This document shows positions 37,201 through 49,803 of a stretch of 64,000 nt of DNA, one piece after another. Origin of the DNA: Crossaster papposus. Taxonomy: Eukaryota; Echinodermata; Asteroidea; Velatida; Solasteridae. Under the pieces are notes generated by a model. That model did not search any database and was not told where the DNA came from. It was given only the letters and a program-made list of their open reading frames with translations. The translations under genes were made by a program, and so were the position numbers. The stretch's first letter is position 1; each line of letters begins with the position of its first letter. The DNA is taken from the NCBI GenBank assembly GCA_037893245.1, contig JBAIAA010000700.1:372001-436000 (forward strand), in the 5' to 3' direction.

Positions 37201-40200
37201 AAAAACATTCAGTTGTGCACAAAATTGGCTCTTTGTGTTTTGCTGTTTTGCAGGGGTGTCATAAATCATCCTATACTGCTGGCCTTGTGACAGCATACAA
37301 ACCACAAATGTATATAATTATAGAACTGAACAGATATTATATTTCTTGATGAAATTGAAGGAATTTCGCGTTGACAATAGGTTTTAACTCTCTGTTATCA
37401 GTCCCTGTTTGTAATTGCAGGTCGGTCGCGCACTGTTTATTTTGGTCGACTTGCGAGCTGTTCGATAAACTTTGACGGAGGCATTTCTTTGCCTTTGTTG
37501 TTGTTCCTTTTAATGCTTCTAGTTCTAGGCTGGCTTGCGAGTGACTTGCGAGTCACTTGCGAGTGACTTGCGAGTGACTCGCGAGTGACTCGCGAGTGAC
37601 TCGCGAGTGACTCGCGAGTGACTGGCGAGTGTCACTCGCGAGTGTCACTCGCGAGTCACTCGCGAGTGTCACTCGCGAGTGTCACTCGCGAGTCACTCGC
37701 GAGTCACTCGCGAGTCACTCGCGAGTCACTCGCGAGTCACTCGCGAGTCACTCGCGAGTCACTCGCGAGTCACTCGCGAGTCACTCGCGAGTCACTCGAT
37801 TGCAGCTCTGGCATTGGATGCTGTGTATATTGTATTATGATCTCATTCTGTTTCTAGTGATCGTATTTTATGTATTTTATTCATTTCAAACATTACTATT
37901 AACATGATAATGTTATGGTAATAAAACAAAACTTTTTCACTGATGTCCTTCCATTACATACAATGCCCCACCAGTTTAATAATATTGCCTCCGTTTTTAT
38001 AACAAAATTGTGCTTCGTTCCGCTTTGTATTTTGTACTTGCATTATACAGCAGACCGCCAATTGCTGGCCCAACGGCAAACGACAATCCTGCTGTCATCT
38101 CGATTAAACTCTGTTTACAAACAAAAATAATAATTAATCACAAATAAAATAACTATTAATCAGTGATCTTTCACCGATCTAACACAAACACTGATATAAC
38201 ACTGTTTACTCATAATTGTTAACACTAACCCCCGGCTACTGTGTAATCTGACACGTCACACCTCGACCACATCAACACAACACCAATATCACACTTGTGT
38301 TAATTCTACCGAATTATTACAGGCACAAATACCAATCATAATTAGAAGATTTACCATTGCCGTTCCGACGTTATCGGGAAAGTTCAACGTCACAATGGCC
38401 GCGGACGAAGTCATTATAGCCGATGTGCCTAGCCCCTCTAAGATCCTCAAGGCGAAACTGAACCCAATGAAAGTTGCTTTGGTTGGCATCTGATTAATAA
38501 ACCTGCAATAGATGATCGACCAGAGTTAGTTGAACTACAGTTAATATAGTTCTTGATTAATCGAACTTGCCCATGTTTTAATTTCCGAAATGTGAAGGAA
38601 CGGATTGTTTGGCTCGAAACGCCATAATGTTTATTGTTAAAGGGGGATTTCATCATGCCTGAATTTTATAATTTTTGTACAAGTTTGAATTACTTTTGTT
38701 TTTGTTTTTTTCTATTATGTTTTTTTATTTATTTGTTATTAAAACAAAAATAAATTTGATTATCTCAAATGACATGTGAACCATTATCATTGTGCGCTTG
38801 CGCAGTTGAAAATATCCAAGTTGCTTATATTTAGCAGAAGAGAGATTTCAAATGATTCAGGAAAGAAATTGCTCACCCGAACAAGACATTAGACCCACCA
38901 GTGAGGAACCCTCCGGCCAGAAAAATAAAGCGACCGCCGTAAATAGGTATCTGTACAAGGTAAAACAAGTAGACTCGTTCATGCCATAAAACAAATACTA
39001 GGATGTAGGCCTGATTATTTTAAAAAGAGAATCTGAATGAAAAGCCACGGACCAGGATTTGTATGCCGTTATAAATTGATCGCTAACAATGCTTGTTAAC
39101 GCTACAAAGTTATACCTAACTCTTTTGTTGTAACAGTTTTGGACAATCCAATTTGGTTATAAGCGATATTTTCCAGTTGAAACGTGCAAAGTTTTGCTGG
39201 GACCGAGTATTATGTGTTTGTAATAACCGGAATTGCGCTATATCCGAGTTCGTAATAACGAGTTTGGACTGTACAACAGTGCCACTATAGTTGTGACATT
39301 ATATGTTAATTGGGTAATACAAAAATGATACTTCCTGTGTGCAATAATGACCTTTGATGATTAAAAGTTGTTTAAAATAAAGAAAAACATACAATTTTGC
39401 CGTAAATCAGCGAGCTAATTGCCATTGCCATGGAAAATGCGCTAAACACGAGTCCAATAACAGTCTGTGATACTCCTCTTGACTTGGCCTGTTAAAAGTA
39501 AAAATAAAATAAAAATTGCGGCAGAGATTCAATTTCTTTTTTGTATTTCAGACAACAATCTGAAGACGTCTAACGTTATGGCTATAACCAAGTAAATAGG
39601 CCAAACATCCGTCCGCAGAGCTCATTAATAAAAATTTATGTACACTCAAATTATTCTCTGTTATATTATAGTTCCAAAAACCATGCAATTTGGTAATTAA
39701 AAAAAATATCGCACTGCACCCCTGGCCCAGACTTAAGGCTTTCATTTGATTGCAATATTGGGCTCGAAAGTGGCGCTATTTATGATTTAGCAATGTTGTG
39801 GAAGGATTGGTAATTATTTTTCAAAATGGCTACTTTTCTAGTTTGGGAAACATCATTCGTTAATAGGTGTTGGCTCGTTTGGCTGAGAATTTATCCAAAA
39901 TGTCATTGGTCAACATATAAACAATTTAAATGACATTTTGGTGAATCCATAAACATCTGTGAGAGTTCGAAGTATTAACAAAATAGATTTTGAAATTATG
40001 GGCATTTAGCATAAGTGTCTATATAAATGTATCTGCACCACCCCACATCATGGCGGGTAAAATCAATATAAAATATGACCCGTTTGGAATACTCACCTCA
40101 TTGGGGAAGAAGACGGACATGAGGGAAAAGGACATCATGCTTGCAAATGACGCGAGCATAGCGCTGGCAAACGTGGCTTTCTGATGGTAGGTGAAACGAG

Positions 40201-40351
40201 TCTTTGTGGGTTCCTCATCGGAGATTTGGTCAGTTCCCGGCTCTGCTACATCCTGATTGGCCAAAGTGATTTCGTTGGGCGGAGCCTCTTGGCTTGAATT
40301 TGCATGTTCTATCGACGGCGAGGCAGGATTGTCGTCACCCTTGCTATCCAT
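31586..40351 (-). CDS. slc18b1: SLC18B1-like vesicular amine/polyamine transporter, copy C (intact, 13 exons, 485 aa)
   Basis: This is the cleanest gene of the array. Minus-strand exons: 40097-40351, 39393-39488, 38877-38950, 38355-38502, 38042-38110, 35284-35374, 34838-34977, 34303-34401, 33540-33631, 32888-32983, 32443-32517, 31993-32136 and 31586-31664. All junctions are GT-AG except exon 5, whose donor is GCAAGT; the total is 1458 nt including the stop. The product has an acidic N-tail (about residues 1-58), then about 12 hydrophobic segments. Motif A-like GKI plus GGR lies at residues 115-124, antiporter motif C (GP..GG) at 205-210, a second motif-A-like G(x3)D(x5)R at 318-328, and a C-tail with the acidic dileucine EERKLL at 475-480. 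This fits an SLC18B1 (vesicular polyamine transporter) acting on secretory or endolysosomal vesicles. Family assignment is firm; substrate and membrane are inferred. Confidence 0.9.
32391..32402. repeat. Poly-C (poly-G in the transcript) downstream of the exon 11 donor, copy C
   Basis: A 12-nt run about 35 nt into intron 11. Equivalent tracts lie at 15738-15749 (copy B), 44191-44200 (copy D) and 60567-60709 (copy E, expanded). Confidence 0.85.
32553..32840. repeat. 19-bp minisatellite in intron 10 of copy C
   Basis: About 14 units of GGTAATCCTGGGTGCCAAA and variants, ending with AAAGTTACCCCATTTTACGG. The left terminal repeat seen in copies B, D and E is missing; the array starts only about 35 nt from exon 11. 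Confidence 0.85.
34260..34293. repeat. 34-nt poly-C next to the exon 8 donor, copy C
   Basis: The longest of the four homologous runs; in the transcript it is a G-run starting nine nucleotides into intron 8. Confidence 0.9.
35597..37440. repeat. Nested segmental duplications in intron 5 of copy C
   Basis: A 284-bp unit (marker GGTGTCATAAATCATCCTAT) recurs at about 35693, 35977, 36261, 36969 and 37253. The spacings are 284, 284, 708 and 284 bp, so a larger 992-bp block including the 11-bp minisatellite was itself duplicated. Repeated 72-codon ORFs inside are by-products. Confidence 0.85.
36539..36798. repeat. 11-bp minisatellite with strand switch, first copy
   Basis: Units CTTGCGAGTGA and CTCGCGAGTGA run up to about 36664, then the unit is the reverse complement form CTCGCGAGTCA to 36798. 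The two halves can pair into a very large GC-rich hairpin. Confidence 0.9.
37531..37798. repeat. 11-bp minisatellite with strand switch, second copy
   Basis: Same as the 36539-36798 array, 992 bp downstream. The switch zone here (37610-37690) is irregular with GAGTGTCACTCGC hybrids. Confidence 0.9.
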
Positions 40352-40505
40352 GGCTCTGATAAATTAGGACTGACAGGAAATAGTTTGTTAATAAGTTGGC
40401 ATAAACTGATGTCGGAGGGGTGGAGTTGTTGCAACGAAACTAGTACATGTAATTATAACTTGGTAATGACGTAGGCTCACAAGATTCGTCTATGGCGAGC
40501 CCATT
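40352..40505 (-). promoter_or_regulatory. Conserved 5' flank of copy C (putative proximal promoter/5' UTR)
   Basis: The roughly 150 nt upstream of the start codon are closely conserved at 5117-5270 (A), 26473-26590 (B, shortened) and 54446-54600 (D). Reading toward the gene, the block holds a CRE-like half-site (TACGTCA), an AT stretch, a CACCCC/CCGACA GC-rich box and then ATTTATCAG just before GCCATGG. The last could be a 3' splice site of a 5' UTR intron. No clear TATA box is seen. Conservation may simply reflect recent duplication, so regulatory function is only inferred. Confidence 0.3.
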
Positions 40506-43323
40506 TAACATTTTGATGTAACATTTATTTCAACGTTTCCATTCATTAAAATATGTACAATCATACAAAAATTGCCGAGAATTTAACAATACACTTCGTG
40601 GTGCGACCGACGAATTCATCGATAGCCAAAAATTACAAATAAACAACCGTCAACATGCATGGCGGCTTCGGAATGATTTCCTTTCGCAACTCCTTTCAGG
40701 AGCAACATTCTATGTACAACAATTACCAACAAGTCAACAGGACAGCCTTCGTGAAATGGGTACAAAGTTAGTCTGAAAATATGTACAATTGTGGAATTCA
40801 ATCAGGTGCAAGGGGTACCATATAGACCAACATTTACTGGTACGGATTCCCCGGCAAATCTAAGGTTCTTTTACTTGGAAAGGATGACCACAAATACGTT
40901 GAATATATTGCAGGGCAAACATAATTATAATGATGCTCCTGATGTACGACAAGGTCACCGGGTTTATGGACTCCGTGTGGTGGAATCTTGAAGTAACGTA
41001 CAGTAGGCCAAAAAACTTATGTTCCATAATTCCAAACCATTTTTAGTTGATCAGACCTACCCGTACCTGTGCACACAATTCTCCGCTAGTAGATTCCTCG
41101 TACCACGGCTGTTGTGGCCTCAGTCATATGCGTGGTTAACAAGTAGAATATATGAATCGTACAACACAGGTGCCTTCCCTCCCAAGGACTAATACTCACC
41201 ACAGCGTACACTTCTGTTTAACAGTTGCCTATTGCATTTATGCTTTCCATTCGATCGGTTTTTGTTGCTTTGTTTGTTCAGGCATTTCCATACGCCACTT
41301 CGCAGTTTGGCCTGAATACACCGAAAGGGCCTACATAACACAAACACATCTCGTGTTTAGGCCAGTACCTTTGGAAATAAATCCCACCATTCATCAATCG
41401 AGTCGGTCTACTGCTTTTTAATACTGGCATGCCCATGCACATGTACATTTTGTACATCGCGTCGTTATTCAGTTCTATTTTCCCCACTGATAATTATACT
41501 CGATCAGTGATGATATTTGGGAGAACTATTCGCCTAATTTGTATTACACTTTCAGTTGAACTTCCCGTTGTCTTTTGTTTTGAATTCTGGCGAATTTCAA
41601 TTCATTAAAACCACAAACATACACTGGTTTTGCATGCATAAAATGCACCCCTCCCCGGGTCGAACCTCAGAAACTGAGGTTCCAGAAAATGCCTAAGATT
41701 AGGCTCGGTACTGGTATTAAGTTTAACAAATATGTTGTTTTTTTAACTCGGAAAGGACCGCAAATACAAGTATTTTTAAAGGTTTTGCTTATAGCTTATT
41801 ATACATGCCGTTTCTTTTATTCAGAATTTGTTAGCAAACTTGCACATATTAAACTTACAATAAAGATTGTTAAAACAATTGGCCATGTTTCCTCAACTAA
41901 ATATTCTAGTCCGCTATAGACTATTCTGAATCTGCCACTGCATGGTGACTAAAGCTTGCACGCTGCTGCTATTAAACTGGGGAACAGTTATTAATACTTA
42001 TCTTATACATTTAGTATCCGCCACTCACTGCAGCTTTATGGTAAAATATATACATGTACTCATCTTGTTTTGCTAGTTGTTTCATTATGTAGAGCGCTGT
42101 GATACTTTATGAATAGTTGGAGATCTCTGCATTATTATCATTATAGGTCTAGGTTGCATGGTGTAGCAATTACAAATGAAATCTGGTGTCTCTGTTAGCT
42201 TTTCCCAGTGTACATAAATAACCCATCTGCGTACACCAATTGTGTGTTTTGTTGAGCAACACAAACATGCGATATACATGTAGATATGAATCTATTTAAA
42301 CATTTTGACATTGTGTCCTAATTTAGACCATTTTTATTTACAGAAAGACCCACAAAATAAACAGCAAGACATTGGAAAACCCATTATTAACTTCCAAGGA
42401 AATTTTGCTTTGATACAAACAAATTAACGAATTCAATTCTCAACACCAAATACCGTTGTATTTAGATATAAAAAATCTAATACAAAAATAAACAAATCTA
42501 TTTTGTAGAAATATACTGCATGTATCTTCTGCTTTAGATGTTACTACTACATGTTGTTGACAATGATATTACAAAAAAGGCTACTTTATACTTATAGTAT
42601 TGTCCTAATAAGAAAATATACATCACCAATAATATAGAATAATTAATACCACACTGTAATAAATGCCGTCATTTGATTGGCGGATCGCGCTGACCACGTG
42701 TTTTGAACTATTAATCGTCCTACCACACGGTGGGCCACACCACAACAAACAGAAGTTCTATTCAATAGTGAATAGAACTTGCTTTGCACAGTCACATCAT
42801 TAGTCCCGTTCTGACGATTCAGGTGTTGTATAAAATAAACAATTATTGTTTTACGTTCGGGCAATGGCAAGACTAAATTCATTCGGTAACAGATGGAATT
42901 AATCATGAAATTAATTTATTGATATCGATTGTTTTTTATTATTAGCTACTTAAGTAATCATTATTAGTATAATTACACGTAATCCTTGTGATGGGGGCAG
43001 ACCTAGTACAAACTTCGGCTTCTTGTCTGAACTCCCGATACTAATATAGTTTTGTTAAAGTGTTTATCATTGTATAAGTTACCTAATAGTATGGAAATAA
43101 ACCTGAACCTGAACCTGAACCTGAACCTAAACCTAAACCTGAACCTGAATGTTCTACGATGCATTTCACTCGGCTTGGGCCTCGTGGAATGGAACATTCA
43201 AGACCACCTCCTCATTTCATTGCGCTCACAACATTCGTTTCTTAAAAAACACCGTGCAGCTGAAGCAACATTGAAACCGCGTCTACTCCCGCCTGCTGTC
43301 TGCACAACAAAAGGCAACTCGAA
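40506..43323. other. C/D spacer, no gene seen
   Basis: This is the least interrupted spacer of the array and serves as the empty-site reference for insertions in the other spacers. It contains an (AACCTG)n tract at 43100-43150 and the 3' UTR of copy D at its right end. Confidence 0.5.
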
Positions 43324-46300
43324 TCACGCTTCACTTGAAATAAGCAGCTTCCGTTCCTCGTCAGTAGCCTTCATCTTCAGCCGCGACCTCGGGATCCGTC
43401 TCCTGCAAGGTCAAGGATTTTGGATCATGACATTGTAACCCGTTTTACACCTTTATACGCCCAGTGTTTTCTCGTTGTACCACTGTCTCGCGATAATATT
43501 GTACAACACGCGTACGTTTATGAATGGAGTTTACCTGGGCTTTATTCAACAGTCGCAGGCGACTTTAAACTTAACTTCTGGCATAACCAGGGCGCGTTGA
43601 TTGAACCAAGACGTATAAAACCCTTGATACGTAAAATACACCCGACATGAGACACGGCGACTTTGGCTTCATTAAATATAGCTTTATTGGTAGTTTTTTT
43701 TTATTGATCCTATAGTTTACTAAATCAGGACTCAAGTTTTATTCAATTTGACTCACCCTAACCCGCACTGATATTCCCAGACTCCAAATAGGCACAACAG
43801 GATCATAAACAAGATTAAAATACCGGCGAAAATTGTAGTGGCGTATGCAAATCCAAAGGCCTCAGTTAGAGCGCTCCCAAGCGAGGGCCCTAACACAGTC
43901 CTGTTTAGAGTAAAAACAAAGTGTATTTGAAAGGAAAAGGTGCAATATAGGTCATCAGCCTCAGTCAAAACAATTTGGCGACCGTTATCAAAATGATTGA
44001 GTAATACTCATAAATACTCGGCTAAACCGATGATATTATGATGTTGGCTAACCATTTTTGTTAATTAATTAATTAATACCCTTTACTGTTATCACATCAA
44101 AACCGGCCCATTACAAAAATAACCCCTACATGATCTTGATTCCCATGACGTTCTAGTTTTCCTAATTTTTACATTAATTTCATGGAAACTCCCCCCCCCC
44201 AGGATTTTCCATGACCGTTAGAACCAATCGACTTACGTACCCGACTCCAATCCCGCCGTTAAATATGCCAGCAATTGCGGACGTCAACACAATGTCGTTG
44301 GGAATACCATACCATCTGTTGAAGTAAATTGAATAAACTAGTGATGTACCTCAATGAGGCGTATCCATGAATGCTTTAGGAGTTTTTTCCCCTAATTTTT
44401 CTGGGTTTATCCTCAATGTAGCGCCTTTTTACGCATTTTTCTGAAACAAAATCAAATTGTCTTTAAAATATAAGTTGTCTTAACAATAAAATACTGTAAA
44501 ACGGGGTAACTTTGGTCAGATCGATTTTATAAGTAAATTTGCGTGAGATGTATGAAATATCAAATCTAGTTTGATATTTATTTGTAAAACCATAAAATAT
44601 AAATTATCGGAATGTAGTTCCGAAGTTAATCCTGGGTGCCAAGTTAATCCTGGGTGCCAAAGTTAATCCTGGGTGCCAAAGTTAATCCTGGGTGCCAAAG
44701 TTAATCCTGGGTGCCAAAGTTAATCCTGGGTGCCAAAGTTAATCCTGGGTGCCAAAGTTAATCCTGGGTGCCAAAGTTAATCCTGGGTGCCAAAGTTAAT
44801 CCTGGGTGCCAAAGTTAATCCTGGGTGCCAAAGTTAATCCTGGGTGCCAAAGTTAATCCTGGGTGCCAAAGTTAATCCTGGGTGCCAAAGTTAATCCTGG
44901 GTGCCAAAGTTAATCCTGGGTGCCAAAGGTAATCCCCGGGTGCCAAAGTTAATCCCCCAAAGTTGAAAACGGGGTAACTTTGGTCAGATCGATTTTATGA
45001 GTAAATTTGCATGAGATGTATGGAATATATATCACATCAAATCTAGTTTGGTATTTATTTGTTAATGTAAAAGTAAAACCAGAAAATATAAATTATCGGA
45101 ATGTAGTTAATCCCGGGTGCCATACTTAAATCCCGGGTGCCATACTTAAATCCCGGGTGCCATACTTAAATCCCGGGTGCCATACTTAAATCCCGGGTGC
45201 CATACTTAAATCCCGGGTGCCATACTTAAATCCCGGGTGCCATACTTAAATCCCGGGTGCCATACTTAAATCCCGGGTGCCATACTTAAATCCCGGGTGC
45301 CATACTTAAATCCCGGGTGCCATACTTAAATCCCGGGTGCCATACTTAAATCCCGGGTGCCATACTTAAATCCCGGGTGCCAAAGTTAACCCCCTGGGAG
45401 CCAAAGTTAATCCCTTGTGGGCTAAAGTTACCCCATTTTACAGTAATTCCTATTGTCCGATAACAGTGTTCGCACTGGACTTAAAATGATAAAACATACC
45501 TAGACGATGGGTCCTTTTCCCATTTTAAGTCATTATAATGACAGCTTGGCTACTTCTCCCACGGTCTCGGTAAAATTTTCCCGTGTCGAAAGTCCAAGTG
45601 CGAACAGTGGTAACATTTGACCATTTTTTTTTTACCATCGTCTCAGTAAAACCTTCCAAAAAAAACCAGTGCGAACACGGCTTTAAGTCACTATTTCTAC
45701 ACGACTTACTCTGCTGAGCTGAACATGTCGACTAACGTTGGAATAGCCATCAGACCGATCGCTATTGCACCAAGTGGTACAGCCACACTGGGGATTAACG
45801 AAGGACAAAAACACACAAAAATCAATAAAATAATAATAATAATAACGAGCGTCATTCTATTACCTCCAAATAGGCACTTGGGGAGACAATCCCATAGAGA
45901 TGTACACAAACTTAAAACAGTCCTAACTTGTTTACCCTAACCCTTTTCTCTAAGATCTTCGAGATTTATGCTATTTATACCAAAATCTGTTCTAAGACAA
46001 AAATAACTCCCAAATGTCTCCCTAAGTGCCACTGTCTCTATACATGTACTCCATGCGGAAACTTTGTGGGGGCTGTACAAAGTGTTCGCGTTTTGCGAAC
46101 GTTATTTTGTGCATTGGTCCTGTGTGTAATTTGTGTAACACACGTCTGTGTATCGTACATTGAATGAAAACGACAGGGAAAACGTATGCGTACTTCGTCG
46201 TGTCCGATGTAAACAACGAGAGTTTTTTTTCGTCTAAAACATAAGGTTGGTGAATTCCTTTCAACAAGATGTTTGAAATAGTTTAAGTAAACAATTTCTT

Positions 46301-46616
46301 GAACGGTAATGTGAGATGTCACTTTAATAACACTTACGAGGCTAATTTCAGCAGTGGCGACGGTCCCAAAAATAGGAAGAAAACTGCGATGCCAAAAGTT
46401 CCAAAGACGATCATAATTCGTGTGGCTTTCTGGTAAAACCCAACAATTTAACGGTTGTTAGTACCCGAACAAAACTTGATCATGTCAGGCGTCAGTAATT
46501 TATTTATCAACCTCGGTCTCAGGATTTTTTTTTTATTAAAGTATTTTCAAGTTGGTATGATGATTGATAACTAGGCCTATTCTTCATTTATTGCATTATT
46601 GGGCCCATAGTTTGCT

Positions 46617-46648
<32 letters not shown>

Positions 46649-49600
46649 GAAGGGGGGCCCTTCGAGACTGTGATTGCGAAACGCTGATGTACCGTCCATT
46701 CTCAAAATAGGGGGGAACAATTTTCTCACGCGAAAAATAAAGATTTTTTGGCATCCAATCTTAACATCTTGTCTTTTGTAGTTTGGTAAAAGGTTGTTAT
46801 TTACCTTAGTTTGTATCATCCAATGACAGAAATTGTATTGAAAATGAAAAAAGCAGTCGAAAAAAGTAAGCGTTGACGTACCGTTGATGCGCGTGGAGAT
46901 TGTGTGAGATGTGTGGCTCATGAGCGTGGAAGAATGAATGAGATACATTTCAACGTTGGTGGCGCACTTTGTTGGGCCCCCCCCCCCCCCCCCCGCCCCC
47001 CCCCCCCCCCCCCCCTCCGCCCGCCCGCCCCCCCCCCCTCCGCCCCCCTTCCGCCTCCGCCCCCCCCTTCCGCCCCCCCTTCCGCCCCCCCGCCCCCCCC
47101 CCCTTCCGCCCCCTCCGGTTTGCTAATTCGTGGCTCAACGTACCAACCGGCAATAATAAAGGTATATTTCTTTTTATTGGCAATTTAAATCCAGGGTTTC
47201 TATAGTTTTACACATGGCGTCACTATCAAAAGGAAACGAGCCATGGTTTGTTTGTTAAACCCCAGCTTTGTCCTCGTCTCAGACTTCAATCGGAGACGGA
47301 TCAGAAGCCAAATCTATAGGCGTACAGAAAACGGCCCAGGAGCTCACGAACGTTGCCCACGTTGGTCATCTAACTACGCAAACAATTTTCCATATGTCGT
47401 GCAAACAAAGTTAGCGAAGTTTGCATTGTTCGCGTGTGTGAAACGCACCGCAATGATAACATCAAGGGGAGGATCAATGGTCTAGGGTCACGAGTTTAGT
47501 TGCATATTTTAACAGGGGGATTAAGCACAAGCCCATATATATTATATATTAGCACCCCCCCCCCCCCCCCCCCCACCCCCACCACACACGACGTACCTTT
47601 GCGTCTGCAACAGCTCCCAAGAGTACGGAGAAAAACGCGTACGTTAAGCCCATACCGAGAAAGACAAAACTTATCTGTATCACAGTAAAGCCAAGCTGTA
47701 AAAGAAAAGGGTGGAAAAAACAAATACATTGTACCCAACAAAAAACACATTTAGACAGAGTAGACCTAAGACAGTAATGACGTCAAGCTTGGTTTCCTAT
47801 GGGAGCCAAGTGGGGACAATTATTTCGTCGAACTTATAAACCCGGACGAAACCGCTCACCACTCAGAGAATCCAACAACTTGCACAGTTTGGCCGGGACC
47901 AAGGATATGTATGTGTTTGTAATAACCAGAATTTCGTTCTGTCCTATTTCGTAATATTAAATATAATCCATTAATAATGGTCGATTTATAGAGCCAGGAA
48001 TATGTTGAACTACAGCTAACTAATCTATCTTGAATCTAACGCTACTATTGTAATTGTATACGCATGCACCGCACACGTACATTATGATTGAGGTTAGCAT
48101 AGGAACTTACCTCTATCAAATGAATAGAAAGAAGTGGGTCAAGACATGAAAAGCAAGTCGTTGCCACAATGGCAGCCATTAAGGCCATCCAAATGGCCGG
48201 TATACTCAAAAGTTTGGTGAGTAGACCAGATGACTCGTTATTCCTTGTTCCTGATAACAAACAACACCAAGACCATTTAGTTTACACATACAAACAATAA
48301 CAATGTTGTTTACTAGAGCTAATGTGCTTCAGGAAGCACGGATATCAGCCTAAATAGTCTTTTGTAAGGCTTGTGTGAACCGCCTCGCACTAACCACTTG
48401 GTGATGACTACCACTCCCAAATTGCAAAAGCATCTAACCAAGTTTGACGGAAATCGGCTAAAGAATATAGAAGAAAATACTTTTGATATGCTTCAATATA
48501 ATGACCTCTACTGACCATTAGTTGACCAGTGGCCAAATTAATTAGATCAAGGCTATGGGAGAAGCATTTCGTTATTTTGACAAAAGAATGACCCCTACTG
48601 ACCATTAGGTGACCACTGGTCAAATTCTGTGAACAACTTTTACGAGTTAATTAGATCAAGGCTGTGGGAGAATCATTTCGTTATTTTGAAAAGAAAATTA
48701 CCCCTACTGACCATTAGGTGACCAATGGCCAAATGTTGACCCCTACTGACCATTAGGTGACCAGTGGCCAAATTAATTAAACCAAGACTGTGGGAGAAGA
48801 AGCATTGCGTAATTTTGAAGAAAATGACCCCTGCTGACCATTAGGTGACCACTGGCCAAATTCTGTGAACAACTTTTACGAGTTAATTAAATCAAGGCTG
48901 TGGGAGAAGCATTTCGTTATTTTGAAAAGAAAATTACCCCTACTGACCATTAGGTGACCAATGGCAAAATGTTGACCCCTACTGACCATTAGGTGACCAT
49001 TGGCCAAATTAATTAAACCAAGACTGTGGGAGAAGAAGCATTTCGTAATTTTGAAGAAAATGACCCCTGCTGACCATTAGGTGACCACTGGCCAAATTCT
49101 GTGAACAACTTTTACGAGTTAATTAAATCAAGGCTGTGGGAGAAGCATTTCGTTATTTTGAAAGGAAAATGACCCCTACTGACCATTATGTGACAAATGG
49201 TCAAATTCTGACCCTACTGACCATTAGGTGACCATTGGCCAAATTAATTGGACCAAGACTGTGGGAGAAGAAGCATTTTGTAATTTTAAAGAAAATGACC
49301 CCTGCTGACCATTAGGTGACTATTGGACAAATTTTCGGTGTACACCCTATATGAGGCTTGGTCCAGAGATATAACTGACCAAGTTTGACATGAATTGGAT
49401 CAAAACTTTGGGAGAAGCAGCATTTCCTAATTTTGAAGAAAATGACCCCTACTGACCATCTGGTGACCACTGGCCAAATTCTGTGAACAACTTTTATGAG
49501 GCATGGTCCAGAGATGTAGGCCTAACTGGCCAAGTTTGACAATAATTGGACCAAGACTGTGGAAGAAGTAGCATTTTTACTTTTAAAGAAAATGACCACT

Positions 49601-49747
49601 AGTGACCACTAGGTGACGTTTGACCACACCTGCTGATCACTACAGATAGAACTCGGGTCAAGGAAGATCCTGTCCAAATTTGGTTGAAATCGGTCAAAGA
49701 ATTTGGCAGATATTGAATTTGGCAGATTTTTTGGTGAGCGTTTGCCC

Positions 49748-49803
<56 letters not shown>

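Noticed and set aside
35855-37349. Three near-identical 72-codon ORFs (MQVGRALFILVDLR...)
   Set aside because: They lie in the 284-bp intronic tandem duplication of copy C, so repetition reflects DNA duplication and not coding constraint.
44622-45385. CRISPR-like direct repeats
   Set aside because: Repeats are contiguous with no unique spacers and lie in an intron of a eukaryotic gene.
46904-47188. Proline-rich or glycine-rich ORFs
   Set aside because: They come from C and G homopolymers of the hAT-like element.
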